The notes beneath the pieces were generated by a model. It was not told where the DNA came from, searched no databases, and saw only the letters and a program-made list of their open reading frames with translations. Source: Saprospiraceae bacterium (GTDB lineage: Bacteria > Bacteroidota > Bacteroidia > Chitinophagales > Saprospiraceae). Taken from it: DNA of 64,000 nucleotides. Each line of letters begins with the position of its first letter. The stretch's first letter is position 1. Shown here piece by piece: positions 54,315 through 63,879 of the stretch. The position numbers were made by a program, and so were the translations under genes. The DNA lies in assembly GCA_013214355.1 (NCBI GenBank), contig JABSSL010000017.1:34377-98376 (forward strand), read 5' to 3'.

Positions 54315-55025
54315 TTAGAAGGATAATAGCTCTCTCAGCTTAGTGGATTGCCGACGCGAAATCTCTACTTCTTCACCATTGATTAGCGTGACTTTTAGGC
54401 GACCGTTCAACCATGGATCCAGTTTTGCAATCCACTTGAGGTTAATGATCTGCTGGCGGTTTGCCCGGAAGAAATGTTGTGGATCCAAACGATTTTCTAA
54501 CTGATTGAGTGACTTTAAGATTAAAGGTTTATTGTCTTCAAAATAGATGCGGGTATAATTCCCGTAAATCTCCATCAGTCGAATATCGGCTAGTTTTACG
54601 ATCCAACATCTTTCGCCATCTTTCACGAAAATCTGATGACTTTCACTTTTCAAAATAGAAGCGGCTTCTGGTTTTTCTTGTCGCTCCTCTAAGCGCTTAA
54701 TGGTTAGAGCGAGGCGGTCGGGGTGGATGGGTTTCAACAAGTAATCTAGTGTGTTGAATTCAAAGGATTTAACTGCATATTCATCATAAGCAGTTGTGAA
54801 AACGATGAGTGGCACCCATTCCAATTGTTCTAGCAATTCAAATCCACCCATTCCTGGCATCTGTATATCTAAGAAAAGCAACTCCGGTTCTAGCGCTGGA
54901 ATCAACACTAATGCTTCTTTGCCATTGGCTGCTTCACCCACTATTTCAATTTGTGGATGATCCTTTAGTAAGGTCTTCAGCTCATTTCTGGCCAAGCGAG
55001 AATCCTCAATAATCATTGCTTTCAT
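54315..55025 (-). CDS. LytTR-family response regulator
   Basis: 236 aa. The receiver domain has Asp53 in LFLDIQMPGMGG as the phosphoryl acceptor and Lys in LLKPIHPDRL. A LytTR DNA-binding domain spans about 130-236 (IRLMEIYGNYTRIYFED; QIINLKWIAKLDP). It pairs with the LytS-type kinase gene 23 bp upstream. Target genes are not evident, but the neighbouring SdpI-like gene is a candidate. Confidence 0.93.
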   Translation of the reverse strand: MKAMIIEDSRLARNELKTLLKDHPQIEIVGEAANGKEALVLIPALEPELLFLDIQMPGMGGFELLEQLEWVPLIVFTTAYDEYAVKSFEFNTLDYLLKPIHPDRLALTIKRLEERQEKPEAASILKSESHQIFVKDGERCWIVKLADIRLMEIYGNYTRIYFEDNKPLILKSLNQLENRLDPQHFFRANRQQIINLKWIAKLDPWLNGRLKVTLINGEEVEISRRQSTKLRELLSF

Positions 55026-55048
55026 ACTTCACGCTTTCTCTTTGTGTA

Positions 55049-56101
55049 TTAGGTGGATAATGGTAAGCGTACTTTAGCCTCCACCATTTCGCCTTTTTCA
55101 GTTAGGCTAAAGTAGGCTTGTCCATTGTAGAGTAGTGCTAGCCGGTCTTTGATGTTTTTGATACCCACCCCTGCTGATTGCATAGAATTTACCACTCTTT
55201 TCCCCAGTGTCCCTGTGTTCTTAACAGAGATACTCAAGTGCTCCTGTTCCTTTTGGATAATTAACTGTATGGTACCACCTTCGGCTTGCTGTGCAATTCC
55301 ATGTTTGATAGCATTTTCTATCATAAGCTGTATGAGCATGGGGGGGACCTTGAACTCTTGTAGCCCTTCCCCGATCTCGGACTTAAACTTTAGTTTATCC
55401 TCAAATTGGATGCTATGTAGCGCCATGAAATAGTTGATCGTCTCTAAATCGGTTCTAAGGGAAACTTTTTCGTGCTGTGTTTCTGCTAAAGAGTACCGTA
55501 ACAAGTCGGACAAATGAGTCAGCATCAACCTAGCTTTATGTCCATCCTCTAAAATCAGTGCCCGAATGTTATTCAAGGCATTGAACATGAAGTGAGGATT
55601 AATCTGCGTTCGTAGCCCTGCTAATTGTGCTTCTTTAAGCGTAGCCTCTAGTTTCCATTTTTCAATTTCCGCCTGCGTGTATCTGCGGAAAAAATGATAG
55701 GAAAAATAGAGGGCTGTCCAAACGGCTATGATCAGTAAGCCCGAGACAGTTCCATTTATGAATAAGATCCAAAGTGGAACTCGTTGACCTTCTAGGAAAT
55801 AGATCCCATAATAGGCGACCAAAGCACTAATAGCCATCCAAATCGCAGATACGATTAAGGTTCCGAGGAGGGCCGGCCAAACCAATTGGGATAAGCTGTA
55901 GTCTTTCCAGCCTGCTTTATAAATGTAACGTCGATAGCCAAGTGTAATCAAGAAGCCCCACAAACCCACCAAGGAATTGATCAAGACAACAGATTTACTG
56001 CCGCTGAAATACCCATTCACTCCTCCGTTGACTATTGTGAAAATTAGCCAACCGAGGACGTGAAGTGTCCAGAACAGTCTTGTTTTGGTCGTTGTGGGCA
56101 T
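55049..56101 (-). CDS. LytS-type sensor histidine kinase
   Basis: 350 aa. Four hydrophobic helices at 10-135 are followed by a His_kinase (PF06580) domain; phospho-acceptor His170 lies in QINPHFMFNALNNIR. The ATPase N- and G-boxes are seen as MIENAIKHG and GVGIKNIKDRL. It is upstream of its LytTR partner. It is 6 bp after the alpha/beta hydrolase gene, hinting at co-transcription. Confidence 0.92.
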   Translation of the reverse strand: MPTTTKTRLFWTLHVLGWLIFTIVNGGVNGYFSGSKSVVLINSLVGLWGFLITLGYRRYIYKAGWKDYSLSQLVWPALLGTLIVSAIWMAISALVAYYGIYFLEGQRVPLWILFINGTVSGLLIIAVWTALYFSYHFFRRYTQAEIEKWKLEATLKEAQLAGLRTQINPHFMFNALNNIRALILEDGHKARLMLTHLSDLLRYSLAETQHEKVSLRTDLETINYFMALHSIQFEDKLKFKSEIGEGLQEFKVPPMLIQLMIENAIKHGIAQQAEGGTIQLIIQKEQEHLSISVKNTGTLGKRVVNSMQSAGVGIKNIKDRLALLYNGQAYFSLTEKGEMVEAKVRLPLST

Positions 56102-56107
56102 TTACTC

Positions 56108-57517
56108 TTATTTCAACTGATCCTTTAGCCAGTTGCTGATGGTATTCAAAGCTATTGGAGAGAAAGTTTCCGTTAATTTTGCATACTCCGTTGGAGAACC
56201 GGTATCACTACTCTGGAATAAATGATTCATATTAGGTAGAGACTTAATTTCATAGTTTTTATTCCCCGCTTTCTTGAGTGCTTTTTCAATGGCGGGTAAA
56301 TTTTGTTCGGCATCTACCTGTAGGTCTTTGGATCCATTAATCGCTAGGACAGGGCAGCTAACTTTCTCTAAGGAAGAGGCTGGATCATAAGTCAAGAAGA
56401 ACCGGAACCAAGGGGAAGATATCTGTTGAAAGGTTTGATCAAACTGACCCATAGAAGCGTCCAAAGCAGCTTTGTCAGCATCAGATAGCCTTTCCTTTTC
56501 CTGGTTCATATACTTTTTAATTTCTTCTTTAGCTTTCGGCAGATCATCTCCATGCTCCTTGAGTAATTCAAATGTTCTCTTGTTTAGTTTACGGTTTAAG
56601 GCAATCACATTATCAGGAACTAAACTTGCTTTCGCGATTAACTCTTGTTGTAACAGGAGTATTTCCGTTCCAGATACACCCGTTCCAGCCAAGAGGACAA
56701 TGAAAGCCACATCATCGGATTCAGCGGCTACCATAGGAGCAATCAGGCCTCCTTCGCTATGTCCCATTAGGCCAATTTTGCTGGCATCGATATCTTTTCT
56801 GGTTTTTAGGTAGGTGACAGCAGCTTCCGCATCTGTAGCAAAATCAGCTGAAGTAGCCGTTCCGAAATCGCCAGTTGACTTTGCCACACCGCGATCATCA
56901 TATCGTAATACGGCAATTCCTTGGCGCGTAAGGTGGTCCGCTAATACTAAAAATGGCTTATGACCCAGGAGTTCTTCATCGCGGTTTTGTGGACCAGAAC
57001 CGCTAATCAGCACGACCACTGGATGAGGACCACTCGTGTTCGGCAGTGTCAGCGTCCCTGCTAGAGTAACACCTTCAGCTTTGGGATTATCATACTTTAC
57101 CTCTTCTTCTTTGTATGGGTATGGCTTCTGAGGTTCTTGAGGGCGATCTAGTTTGGCAGGCTCACCCTTGACTCTAGTCAAGTTTAAGGGGAAAGCGCCT
57201 GGTCCTTGTTTAAATACGCCTTTCATTTGAGCTCCACCTGGATCCAGGGCTCCTTCGTAGGTCATTCCCAATTGGGTGGCTGTTATTGTTAGCTTTCCAT
57301 CCTCAAAGGTGGTAGAACTGGTTGCAAGGCCCATTGCACCTTGATCAGGAGAATCCATGGTGGCGCTATAAGTGTCGCCATCAGCAGTGACATGGAAAAC
57401 GATTTTTAGTTTTGCACCTGGGACTTCTAGGGTACCCTCCCAGTCTCCTACTGGTGATTGCGCTGAACTCATATATCCTAATCCTAAGCAGACCATTAAA
57501 ACAGTTAAAACTTTCAT
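56108..57517 (-). CDS. Secreted alpha/beta hydrolase with N-terminal beta domain
   Basis: 469 aa from the ATG at 57517, which gives a signal peptide (VLTVLMVCLGLGYMSSAQ). Residues about 25-115 form a beta-rich domain (GDWEGTLEVPGAKLKIVFHV). The hydrolase domain then has ISGSGPQNRDE, nucleophile Ser in GHSEGG, acid in LAINGSKDLQVD and His in PNMNHLF. The triad is complete. Enzymes of this layout are common in Bacteroidota and hydrolyse unknown esters. It lies 6 bp before the histidine kinase gene. Confidence 0.88.
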   Translation of the reverse strand: MKVLTVLMVCLGLGYMSSAQSPVGDWEGTLEVPGAKLKIVFHVTADGDTYSATMDSPDQGAMGLATSSTTFEDGKLTITATQLGMTYEGALDPGGAQMKGVFKQGPGAFPLNLTRVKGEPAKLDRPQEPQKPYPYKEEEVKYDNPKAEGVTLAGTLTLPNTSGPHPVVVLISGSGPQNRDEELLGHKPFLVLADHLTRQGIAVLRYDDRGVAKSTGDFGTATSADFATDAEAAVTYLKTRKDIDASKIGLMGHSEGGLIAPMVAAESDDVAFIVLLAGTGVSGTEILLLQQELIAKASLVPDNVIALNRKLNKRTFELLKEHGDDLPKAKEEIKKYMNQEKERLSDADKAALDASMGQFDQTFQQISSPWFRFFLTYDPASSLEKVSCPVLAINGSKDLQVDAEQNLPAIEKALKKAGNKNYEIKSLPNMNHLFQSSDTGSPTEYAKLTETFSPIALNTISNWLKDQLK

Positions 57518-57609
57518 GCTTGTTTGTTTTTTCAGCAAGATAGTTGTTTTGAAAGGGAGGCGAAAGGAAATTGTGAGGAGCGGTAAACAGAGCGGATAAG
57601 TGGTAAAAG

Positions 57610-57652
57610 GAGAAACCCCAAGCTCGATCCTAGATCGGTCTTGGGGTTTCTC
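57610..57652 (-). terminator. Strong terminator of the permease operon
   Basis: GAGAAACCCCAAG (57610-57622) and CTTGGGGTTTCTC (57640-57652) form a perfect 13-bp stem with an inner CGAT/ATCG pair. On the minus strand it ends CTTTTA. It lies 29 nt after the second permease stop and separates that operon from the hydrolase gene. Confidence 0.85.
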
Positions 57653-57680
57653 GTGTGTGAAGGTCTTAGCTCAAAGGTGT

Positions 57681-60299
57681 TTATTCACTCTTGATTGCGT
57701 TTACCGGGTTCATCAAAGCTGCACGTAGTGCTTGGAAGACTACCGTAGTTAATGCTATGACCATTGAAAGTATGCCGACGAGTGCAAATACCCACCAGGA
57801 TAGGTCGGTTCGATAGCTAAATTCTTCAAGCCAGTTATTCATTAAGAAATAGCTAATGGGGGTGGCCAATACGAAAGAGATGAGTACCAGTTTGATGAAG
57901 TCTTTCGATAGCATCTGGCAGAGCCTAAGGATAGACGCGCCTAGGACCTTACGAATTCCAATTTCCTTTTTGCGTCGCTCGGCGACATAGGCGGCTAAGC
58001 CAAATAGACCTAAGCAGGAAATAAAAATAGCTAGTATAGCAAAGAAGGAAGCCAATTTGCCAATCCTTTCTTCATCGTCGAATTTCTGTGCGTAGGACTC
58101 ATCCGCAAAGGTGTAGTCAAAACTATTGGCTGGATCATACTTCTTAAAAATGCCTTCAATAGTGGTCAAGGCTTCGTGTGCTGGGGCATCTGCCTTTAAT
58201 TTGATGTTGATATAATTGAGCCAGGTTTCATGGAGCATGAATAGGGTTTGCCGTACTGGAGCATAGGGTGATTGTGTAACTAAGTTCTTTACGACTCCCA
58301 CTATCTTATGTACGGCATCGCCTCGGCGCATTACCATGCCGATAGGGTCGTCAATACCCATGTATTCTACTGCGGCCTCATTGAGGATAAAGCCCGTGCT
58401 GTCGCTTGCAAAATCACGCGAAAAGTCCCGACCTGCAATGATCTCCCAATCTACCATATCCCCAAACTCATAAGTGACGCGCAAGGACGTAAAGTCATTG
58501 CTAGCATTAGGGTCTTTCCCTGGCCAGTCGAACCCGCCATTGGTAACCCCAGTGGATGTTATGGGAGAGTCGGTCCCTGCCATTTCTTCCACCATACCCG
58601 TATTTAGTAAATCTGCCCGAATCGTTTGAAAGTGTTTGATGATTGCATCGTCTTTGATGGGAACACGGATGAGGTTGTCTCTATTGTACCCTATCGGCCG
58701 ATCTTTTGCATGTTGAATCTGGCGGAAGATGAAAATCGTGCCGATGATCAGACTTATGGATACCGTGAACTGGACTACGACTAATGCCTTACGCGGTAGG
58801 CGAGCCGACCGCCCTGTTCTAAATGTCCCTTTTAAGATTTTTACGGGCTTGAAGGAGGATAGGTAAAGAGAGGGATAGCTACCTGCGATCAAGCCGGTCA
58901 GCAGGGCAAACCCAATGCCCAATAACCAGAAAGTGGGGTTGCCCCAGGGGAGTTGTAGTTCTTTATTGGCAATTTCATTAAAAGTGGGTAGGAGAAGATA
59001 GGCTAGACCTATGGAGATGATAAAGGCAAGAAAGGTTATGAGTAAGGATTCACTAAAAAACTGACTGATGAGCTGGCTGCGAATAGACCCCAAGGTTTTC
59101 CGGATACCCACTTCCTTAGATCTTTCCTCTGATCTTGCTGTACTTAGATTCATGAAGTTGATACAGGCCAAGAGCAAGACAAAAATAGCGATGATCCCAA
59201 ATAACCAAACGTACTCTATCCGGCCTCCCGCATTTTGCCCATTTTCGAAATCTCCCCGCAAGTACCAATTCTTCATGGGATGTAGGAAAATAGCGGGCTT
59301 GTTTCTTTCAGCATAGTCCTTTTCAATATTGTCGTATTTAGCATTCTTGATCGCTAATGAGACTTCTTCCATGCTGACATTATCCGCTATTTGCACAAAG
59401 ACATTGAACCAACTATTCCCCCAACCAGTGCGTTCTTCTAAGTTGGCATTCTGAAAATACCTTTCCCAGGGTACGATGAAAAACAAGTTTTTAAATTCAG
59501 AATTTTTAGGTAAATCCTCGTACACACCTTTAACCGTAACCGCTAATTCCTGTCCTAAAACAAGTGGCTTGTCCATCGGATCTTCCTCTCCAAATATCGA
59601 CGCTGCCAGTGAGGCCGCTAAAAAAATGGCATTCGGATCCTCCATGCTCTCTTGGCTTCCCTGTAAGAGATTGATAGAAAGCATGTCAATGATATCTGGC
59701 CCGAAATAACTACCTCTTTGCTTAACTTTCTTGTCTCCATAGGAGATAGCGTGGGTCCAAGTACCGGGAGTAGTTACTATACCATCAAAGAGATGGCCAT
59801 AATTCTTACGAAGTACTGGCTCCAGCTGCCTAGCTTGATTATACCAGGTCTCAATTTTCCCGTTTAGGGTCTGGTTTTGCATAGCTAAGGCAATGCGATC
59901 CTGATTGGGATATTGCATATTGAAGGAAAGCTCATTGTGTATCCACAAACCAATCAGCATGGGAATCAACATCCCCGCCGCCAATCCTCCAATATTGATT
60001 GAAGAGAAAAATTTATTCTTGAAGAGATTTCTCCAGGCAATTTTTAAGTGATTTCTAAACATATAAACAGTATTTGTGAAAGGGTGATTTATCCTGAGAG
60101 GCCGAATAATACCTGGCCGGAATAGGGCGAATACATCTTTGACCAGTGCCCATCTAGCTTTTCGCATACCCCCAGCCAATCTTTTGCGATCAAACCGTTC
60201 ATGCAGATCCCCTTCGAGGTCTTCTACATAGTCTGGATGGCAATACCAGCGAAAGAACTTCAATGCCCAGTGCGATGGTTGCTGTTTTGGATCATTCAT
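57681..60299 (-). CDS. Large FtsX/MacB-type ABC permease with N-terminal prefix domain (second copy)
   Basis: 872 aa. An N-terminal segment of about 75 residues (FFRWYCHPDYVEDLEGDL) precedes two MacB-type periplasmic domains. Each is followed by FtsX membrane helices, with conserved NFMNLSTARSEERSKEVGIR and LGLFGLAAYVAERRKKEIGI. No ATPase gene is adjacent, so it is an orphan permease that would need a separately encoded ATPase or none. It overlaps the first permease gene by 8 bp. Resembles the duplicated orphan permeases known with PadR regulators in Acidobacteria. Confidence 0.85.
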   Translation of the reverse strand: MNDPKQQPSHWALKFFRWYCHPDYVEDLEGDLHERFDRKRLAGGMRKARWALVKDVFALFRPGIIRPLRINHPFTNTVYMFRNHLKIAWRNLFKNKFFSSINIGGLAAGMLIPMLIGLWIHNELSFNMQYPNQDRIALAMQNQTLNGKIETWYNQARQLEPVLRKNYGHLFDGIVTTPGTWTHAISYGDKKVKQRGSYFGPDIIDMLSINLLQGSQESMEDPNAIFLAASLAASIFGEEDPMDKPLVLGQELAVTVKGVYEDLPKNSEFKNLFFIVPWERYFQNANLEERTGWGNSWFNVFVQIADNVSMEEVSLAIKNAKYDNIEKDYAERNKPAIFLHPMKNWYLRGDFENGQNAGGRIEYVWLFGIIAIFVLLLACINFMNLSTARSEERSKEVGIRKTLGSIRSQLISQFFSESLLITFLAFIISIGLAYLLLPTFNEIANKELQLPWGNPTFWLLGIGFALLTGLIAGSYPSLYLSSFKPVKILKGTFRTGRSARLPRKALVVVQFTVSISLIIGTIFIFRQIQHAKDRPIGYNRDNLIRVPIKDDAIIKHFQTIRADLLNTGMVEEMAGTDSPITSTGVTNGGFDWPGKDPNASNDFTSLRVTYEFGDMVDWEIIAGRDFSRDFASDSTGFILNEAAVEYMGIDDPIGMVMRRGDAVHKIVGVVKNLVTQSPYAPVRQTLFMLHETWLNYINIKLKADAPAHEALTTIEGIFKKYDPANSFDYTFADESYAQKFDDEERIGKLASFFAILAIFISCLGLFGLAAYVAERRKKEIGIRKVLGASILRLCQMLSKDFIKLVLISFVLATPISYFLMNNWLEEFSYRTDLSWWVFALVGILSMVIALTTVVFQALRAALMNPVNAIKSE

Positions 60300-62925
60300 C
60301 TTTTAAGGCTTGAATGAGGTTTGTCCTTGCGGCTTTTAGCGTTTGGATTCCTACGGTACTCCATGCGATGAGCAAGAGCAATAGTCCTGCACCTAAGAAA
60401 TACCAGGGCTGGATCTCAATATGATAGGCGAAAGATTGGAGCCAGTATTGACTCAGTAAGTAGCTGATTGGTATGCCGACTAAAAGGGCAAGTAAGACAG
60501 TGCGTGTAAAATCTCTAGAAAGCAATTGGACAATGGAGGCTGCGCTAGCGCCCAATATTTTGCGAATGGAAATTTCCTTGGCTCTTCTCTCTGCCGTAAA
60601 AGCGGCTAATCCAAATAAGCCTAAACAAGAGATGATAATGGCCAAGGCCGCGAAGTATCTAGATAGACGAGAGATCCGCTGTTCGGAGGCGTAAAGGCGT
60701 TGATAGTCATCATCTAGGAACCGATACTCAAAGGCTAGTCCTTCATTGAATTTCTGATATGTTTCTTCGATCGCTACTATTGCCTCCTTTGGAGAGCCTG
60801 GTTGTAGCTTGACCAATATATTTTCATTGTTTGGAGAAAATCGAATCATGCAAGGCTTAACTTTCTCGTAGAGTGACTCGAAATGGAAATCCTGAGCGAC
60901 TCCGATGATCTCCCTGGGCTCTCCCCAGAGCATAATCTTTTGGCCGATCGGTTCCTTCAGCCCCATTGCTTTAATGGCTGCCTCATTGAATATGATTTTG
61001 TTTTGTTCGGTAGCAAAATCCGGAGAAAAAGTTCGCCCTTCAACCAATTGGATTTCCATCACCTCCATCAGACCATAGTCCGCCTCCAAGTTCCCAAATT
61101 CGATACGTTGACCTTCCGCCTGGCCTTCCCACTGCACGCCGGAAGTACTTCCGAAATCTCCGGTGAGGTCATGCCGAAAGGTAGTTACTGCTTCGATTCC
61201 TGGCAGGGCTTCCAAGCTGGTTTTAAAGGCAGGGAATTGGTTTCTTAGGTTGCCATCTTGCTTTAAAGTGAGGATTCGTTCGTTGTTGTAGCCAAGGTTT
61301 TTGTTTTGGATGAATTCGATTTGCTGATATACCAGTATGACCGCAATGATGAGCACCAAAGAAATGGTGAATTGGAAAACCACCAATCCTTTTCTCATCC
61401 AATATTCACGAACACCGCGGGTGAGTTTTCCTTTAAAGATCTTTGCAGGCTGGAACTTCGACAAGTAAAGGGCCGGGTAACTACCCGCTAACAGACCTGT
61501 AAGGGTAATGATGGTGCTCAAGCCAATGAGTACGGTCAATGTAGGCCGGAATACGATTTCTTTCCCGGTGATACCGTTGAATTGAGGCAGCAAGGCGTAA
61601 ACCAATACCATGGCTACTATGGCTGCCAGAAGGGTTATGAGCAAGGCCTCTGTCAGGTATTGGGAGATCAAGGAGCTACGTTGTGCGCCGATTACCTTCT
61701 TAACTCCAATTTCTTTTGCTCGATGAATGGCCTTCGCTGTAGAAAGGTTCATGAAATTAATACAGGCAATCAAGAGGAGGAAAAAAGCAATAGTGGCGAA
61801 AAGTTTAACGTAGCCGATCCGTCCTCCAGCTGGCCGGCCATTCTCATAGCGATTGAATAAGTATCTATCGGAGAAGGGTTGTACAAAGGCGGTTCCGGTG
61901 AATTTATAGTTAGGGTCTTCGACGCTGGCACTGACTTTTTCCTGTAAATAGGTGCTAATTTTGTCGTTTAAGGCTTCAATATTGACCCCTGGCTTTAAAA
62001 CGGCATAGGTATAAGGATCACTATTGGCCCAAGTACGAAGATGTTCCGAATTCTCCGCTAGACTGGGGTAGGAGAGGAGTACATCAAATTGCAAGGTAGA
62101 TTGAGCAGAGATATCCTTAAAAACCCCAGTAACGGTGAAGAGAATAGTTGTATCCCCTCGAAACCACTCAATGGCTTGTCCTATGGCCTCTTCGGAGCTA
62201 GGAAAAAGCTGGTTGGCTAGTTTTTTTGAAATGACGACGGCATCTTTATTTTTCAATACCCATTCTGGGTCTCCTACTGCTAGAGGGAAAGAGAAAATCT
62301 GGAAAAACTCAGGGTCTACATATAGCTCACTGGCTTTGGCATGTTTTTCTCCGTTTGATATAACCCCTTTATTCCCTGCGCTTCCAAGGGGAGGGCAAAC
62401 TGTAATTGCACTTTCTACTTCCGGAAATTCCTCCCGTAAGGCTTGGGCCAATGGTCCTGGCTGGTATTCTGTCGTTTCAAAGCCGCCCGCTATGGGAAAG
62501 TTCTGCATGACCTGGTAGAGCTGCTGATCCTTGGCGTGAAAGCGATCCATCTGGTATTCATCCTGGATCCACAAGAAGATGAAAATGGCACAGGCCAAAC
62601 CGGAAGCAAGACCAATGACATTTATAAGGAAGGTATTAGGGGAGCGTCGATATTGACGATAGGTTAGTAAAAGATGGTGACGTAACATAACAGTGGGATT
62701 GAGAAAAGATTTTGGCCAGAAGGACCGAATTATTCCTGGTCGAAAGAGAGAAAGTACATCCTTGGCAAAAAACCATTTGGCTCGTCCAGGCTTTTCCGAT
62801 GCCATTCTTCTTTCAAATCGTTCATATAGGTCGCCTTCGAGATCTTCTGCGAAGTCGGGATTGCAATACCATCTAAAGAATTGCAACAAGAGCTTAGGTG
62901 GGTGATTGGGCTGATTCTTTTTCAT
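60292..62925 (-). CDS. Large FtsX/MacB-type ABC permease with N-terminal prefix domain (first copy)
   Basis: 877 aa from the ATG at 62925, which directly follows the PadR stop (62927). The prefix FFRWYCNPDFAEDLEGDLYE matches the sister protein. The MacB/FtsX halves follow: NFMNLSTAKAIHRAKEIGVK and LGLFGLAAFTAERRAKEISI. The two permeases share the same domain order, so a duplication is clear. Likely forms a heteropair for export or envelope stress, substrate unknown. One transcript with padR is likely. Confidence 0.85.
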   Translation of the reverse strand: MKKNQPNHPPKLLLQFFRWYCNPDFAEDLEGDLYERFERRMASEKPGRAKWFFAKDVLSLFRPGIIRSFWPKSFLNPTVMLRHHLLLTYRQYRRSPNTFLINVIGLASGLACAIFIFLWIQDEYQMDRFHAKDQQLYQVMQNFPIAGGFETTEYQPGPLAQALREEFPEVESAITVCPPLGSAGNKGVISNGEKHAKASELYVDPEFFQIFSFPLAVGDPEWVLKNKDAVVISKKLANQLFPSSEEAIGQAIEWFRGDTTILFTVTGVFKDISAQSTLQFDVLLSYPSLAENSEHLRTWANSDPYTYAVLKPGVNIEALNDKISTYLQEKVSASVEDPNYKFTGTAFVQPFSDRYLFNRYENGRPAGGRIGYVKLFATIAFFLLLIACINFMNLSTAKAIHRAKEIGVKKVIGAQRSSLISQYLTEALLITLLAAIVAMVLVYALLPQFNGITGKEIVFRPTLTVLIGLSTIITLTGLLAGSYPALYLSKFQPAKIFKGKLTRGVREYWMRKGLVVFQFTISLVLIIAVILVYQQIEFIQNKNLGYNNERILTLKQDGNLRNQFPAFKTSLEALPGIEAVTTFRHDLTGDFGSTSGVQWEGQAEGQRIEFGNLEADYGLMEVMEIQLVEGRTFSPDFATEQNKIIFNEAAIKAMGLKEPIGQKIMLWGEPREIIGVAQDFHFESLYEKVKPCMIRFSPNNENILVKLQPGSPKEAIVAIEETYQKFNEGLAFEYRFLDDDYQRLYASEQRISRLSRYFAALAIIISCLGLFGLAAFTAERRAKEISIRKILGASAASIVQLLSRDFTRTVLLALLVGIPISYLLSQYWLQSFAYHIEIQPWYFLGAGLLLLLIAWSTVGIQTLKAARTNLIQALKDE

Positions 62926-62926
62926 G

Positions 62927-63256
62927 TTAATCGCCAAAAGCAATATTAGGAATGGAATTCCAAAGATCAAGACGTTGGTCTTTGGTGATTTCTAAAGCTT
63001 TGCGTCCCAAGTTGGTGACGGTAAAAAACCTTTTCCTTTTTCCGCCACGCACCTTGGTTACCTCACCTAATTCCGAAGCCAGGTATCCTTTTTTCTCCAG
63101 TCGGCGAAGTACGGTCTGTAAAGAGCCGATACTTACGGTCCGATCAAGCCGCCTTTCCATTTCATCAATGATGGCAATTCCATAAGCCTCCCCATACAGG
63201 ACAGCGACGGTTAGAAGTACCAGTTCTTCGAATTCACCCAGTCTATGTTTACTCAT
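62927..63256 (-). CDS. PadR family transcriptional regulator
   Basis: 109 aa from the ATG at 63256 (the longer frame adds 16 residues with no family match). The winged helix is seen as LGEFEELVLLTVAVLYGEAY, then SIGSLQTVLRRLEKKGYLAS and the wing VRGGKRKRFFTVTNLG. The short C-terminus is of the PadR-s1 type. It directly precedes two large permease genes that it probably represses, as in other PadR-transporter pairs. A 7-bp-arm palindrome with 8-bp spacer lies about 46 bp upstream. Confidence 0.92.
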   Translation of the reverse strand: MSKHRLGEFEELVLLTVAVLYGEAYGIAIIDEMERRLDRTVSIGSLQTVLRRLEKKGYLASELGEVTKVRGGKRKRFFTVTNLGRKALEITKDQRLDLWNSIPNIAFGD

Positions 63257-63301
63257 TAATTTAATATTTGACTTAAATGTAGTTTTAATGAAGGTGAAAA
63301 T

Positions 63302-63323
63302 CAAATTATTTTACTCTAATTTG
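63302..63323. promoter_or_regulatory. Candidate PadR operator, CAAATTA-N8-TAATTTG
   Basis: CAAATTA (63302-63308) and TAATTTG (63317-63323) are perfect inverted arms with an 8-bp spacer, the geometry of known PadR sites (arm-N8-arm). They lie about 46 bp before padR, the expected place for autoregulation. Confidence 0.5.
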
Positions 63324-63344
63324 TAGTTTTTATAGAAAAATAAG

Positions 63345-63367
63345 GCTCAAATGCTCATTTGAGCATT
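63345..63367 (-). terminator. Overlapping hairpins after dinB
   Basis: GCTCAAATG-CT-CATTTGAGC (63345-63364) is a perfect 20-bp palindrome, and AATGCTCA-TT-TGAGCATT (63350-63367) overlaps it. The minus-strand continuation is CCTTATTTTTC, so it probably ends the dinB transcript 47 nt after its stop. Confidence 0.65.
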
Positions 63368-63413
63368 GCTCCGTAGAACGTAACTAGCAAGTAGAAATGT
63401 TCAAGAACCCTTT

Positions 63414-63863
63414 TTATCGTTTATAAAAGATGTAGTCAGAGGCAGGTGGAATAATCTTGTTTTGACGTAATAGGAGAGCGATTTGCGATCGGTGATGTGT
63501 GCTATGGTTAATTACGTGGAAATAGATATCCTGGATAGAATTGCTAAAGGAGCGCCCCTTAGAATTTTGGTAAGTGATAATGTTGTCAAGTGCTCGATCA
63601 GAGTTGAGGTAGGTTTGTGTTCTTTGGTATAACTGTGCATTTAATTCAAGCCAATGATCAGGTTGATGTGACTGCCAAACCCCAAAGTTGGGTTCTTCCA
63701 TTTGTATTCGATTCAACCAGATTTGATGTGCGTTGAAAATGTGATCAATAAAACCGATGGCCTTTTTGGGAGCGCTTTCTAGACTGGTAAGTAGCTTGAT
63801 GAATTGTTCATTAGCATGTTTATTGTAGTTGAAGAGTTCCTGGAAAAGGTGTGTGCTGGACAT
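63414..63863 (-). CDS. DinB-family protein
   Basis: 149 aa from the ATG at 63863; residues upstream in frame come from the presumed insertion sequence. The DinB four-helix fold is visible, with metal-site His46 (HIFNAHQIW), His120 and His124 (HVINHSTHHRSQ). Bacterial members bind metal and may act as thiol- or DNA-damage-related transferases, but their reactions are mostly unknown. An IS3-type element begins about 17 bp upstream of the start, so the native promoter has probably been replaced or lost. Confidence 0.85.
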   Translation of the reverse strand: MSSTHLFQELFNYNKHANEQFIKLLTSLESAPKKAIGFIDHIFNAHQIWLNRIQMEEPNFGVWQSHQPDHWLELNAQLYQRTQTYLNSDRALDNIITYQNSKGRSFSNSIQDIYFHVINHSTHHRSQIALLLRQNKIIPPASDYIFYKR

Positions 63864-63879
63864 TAGGGAAAAGGTGAGA

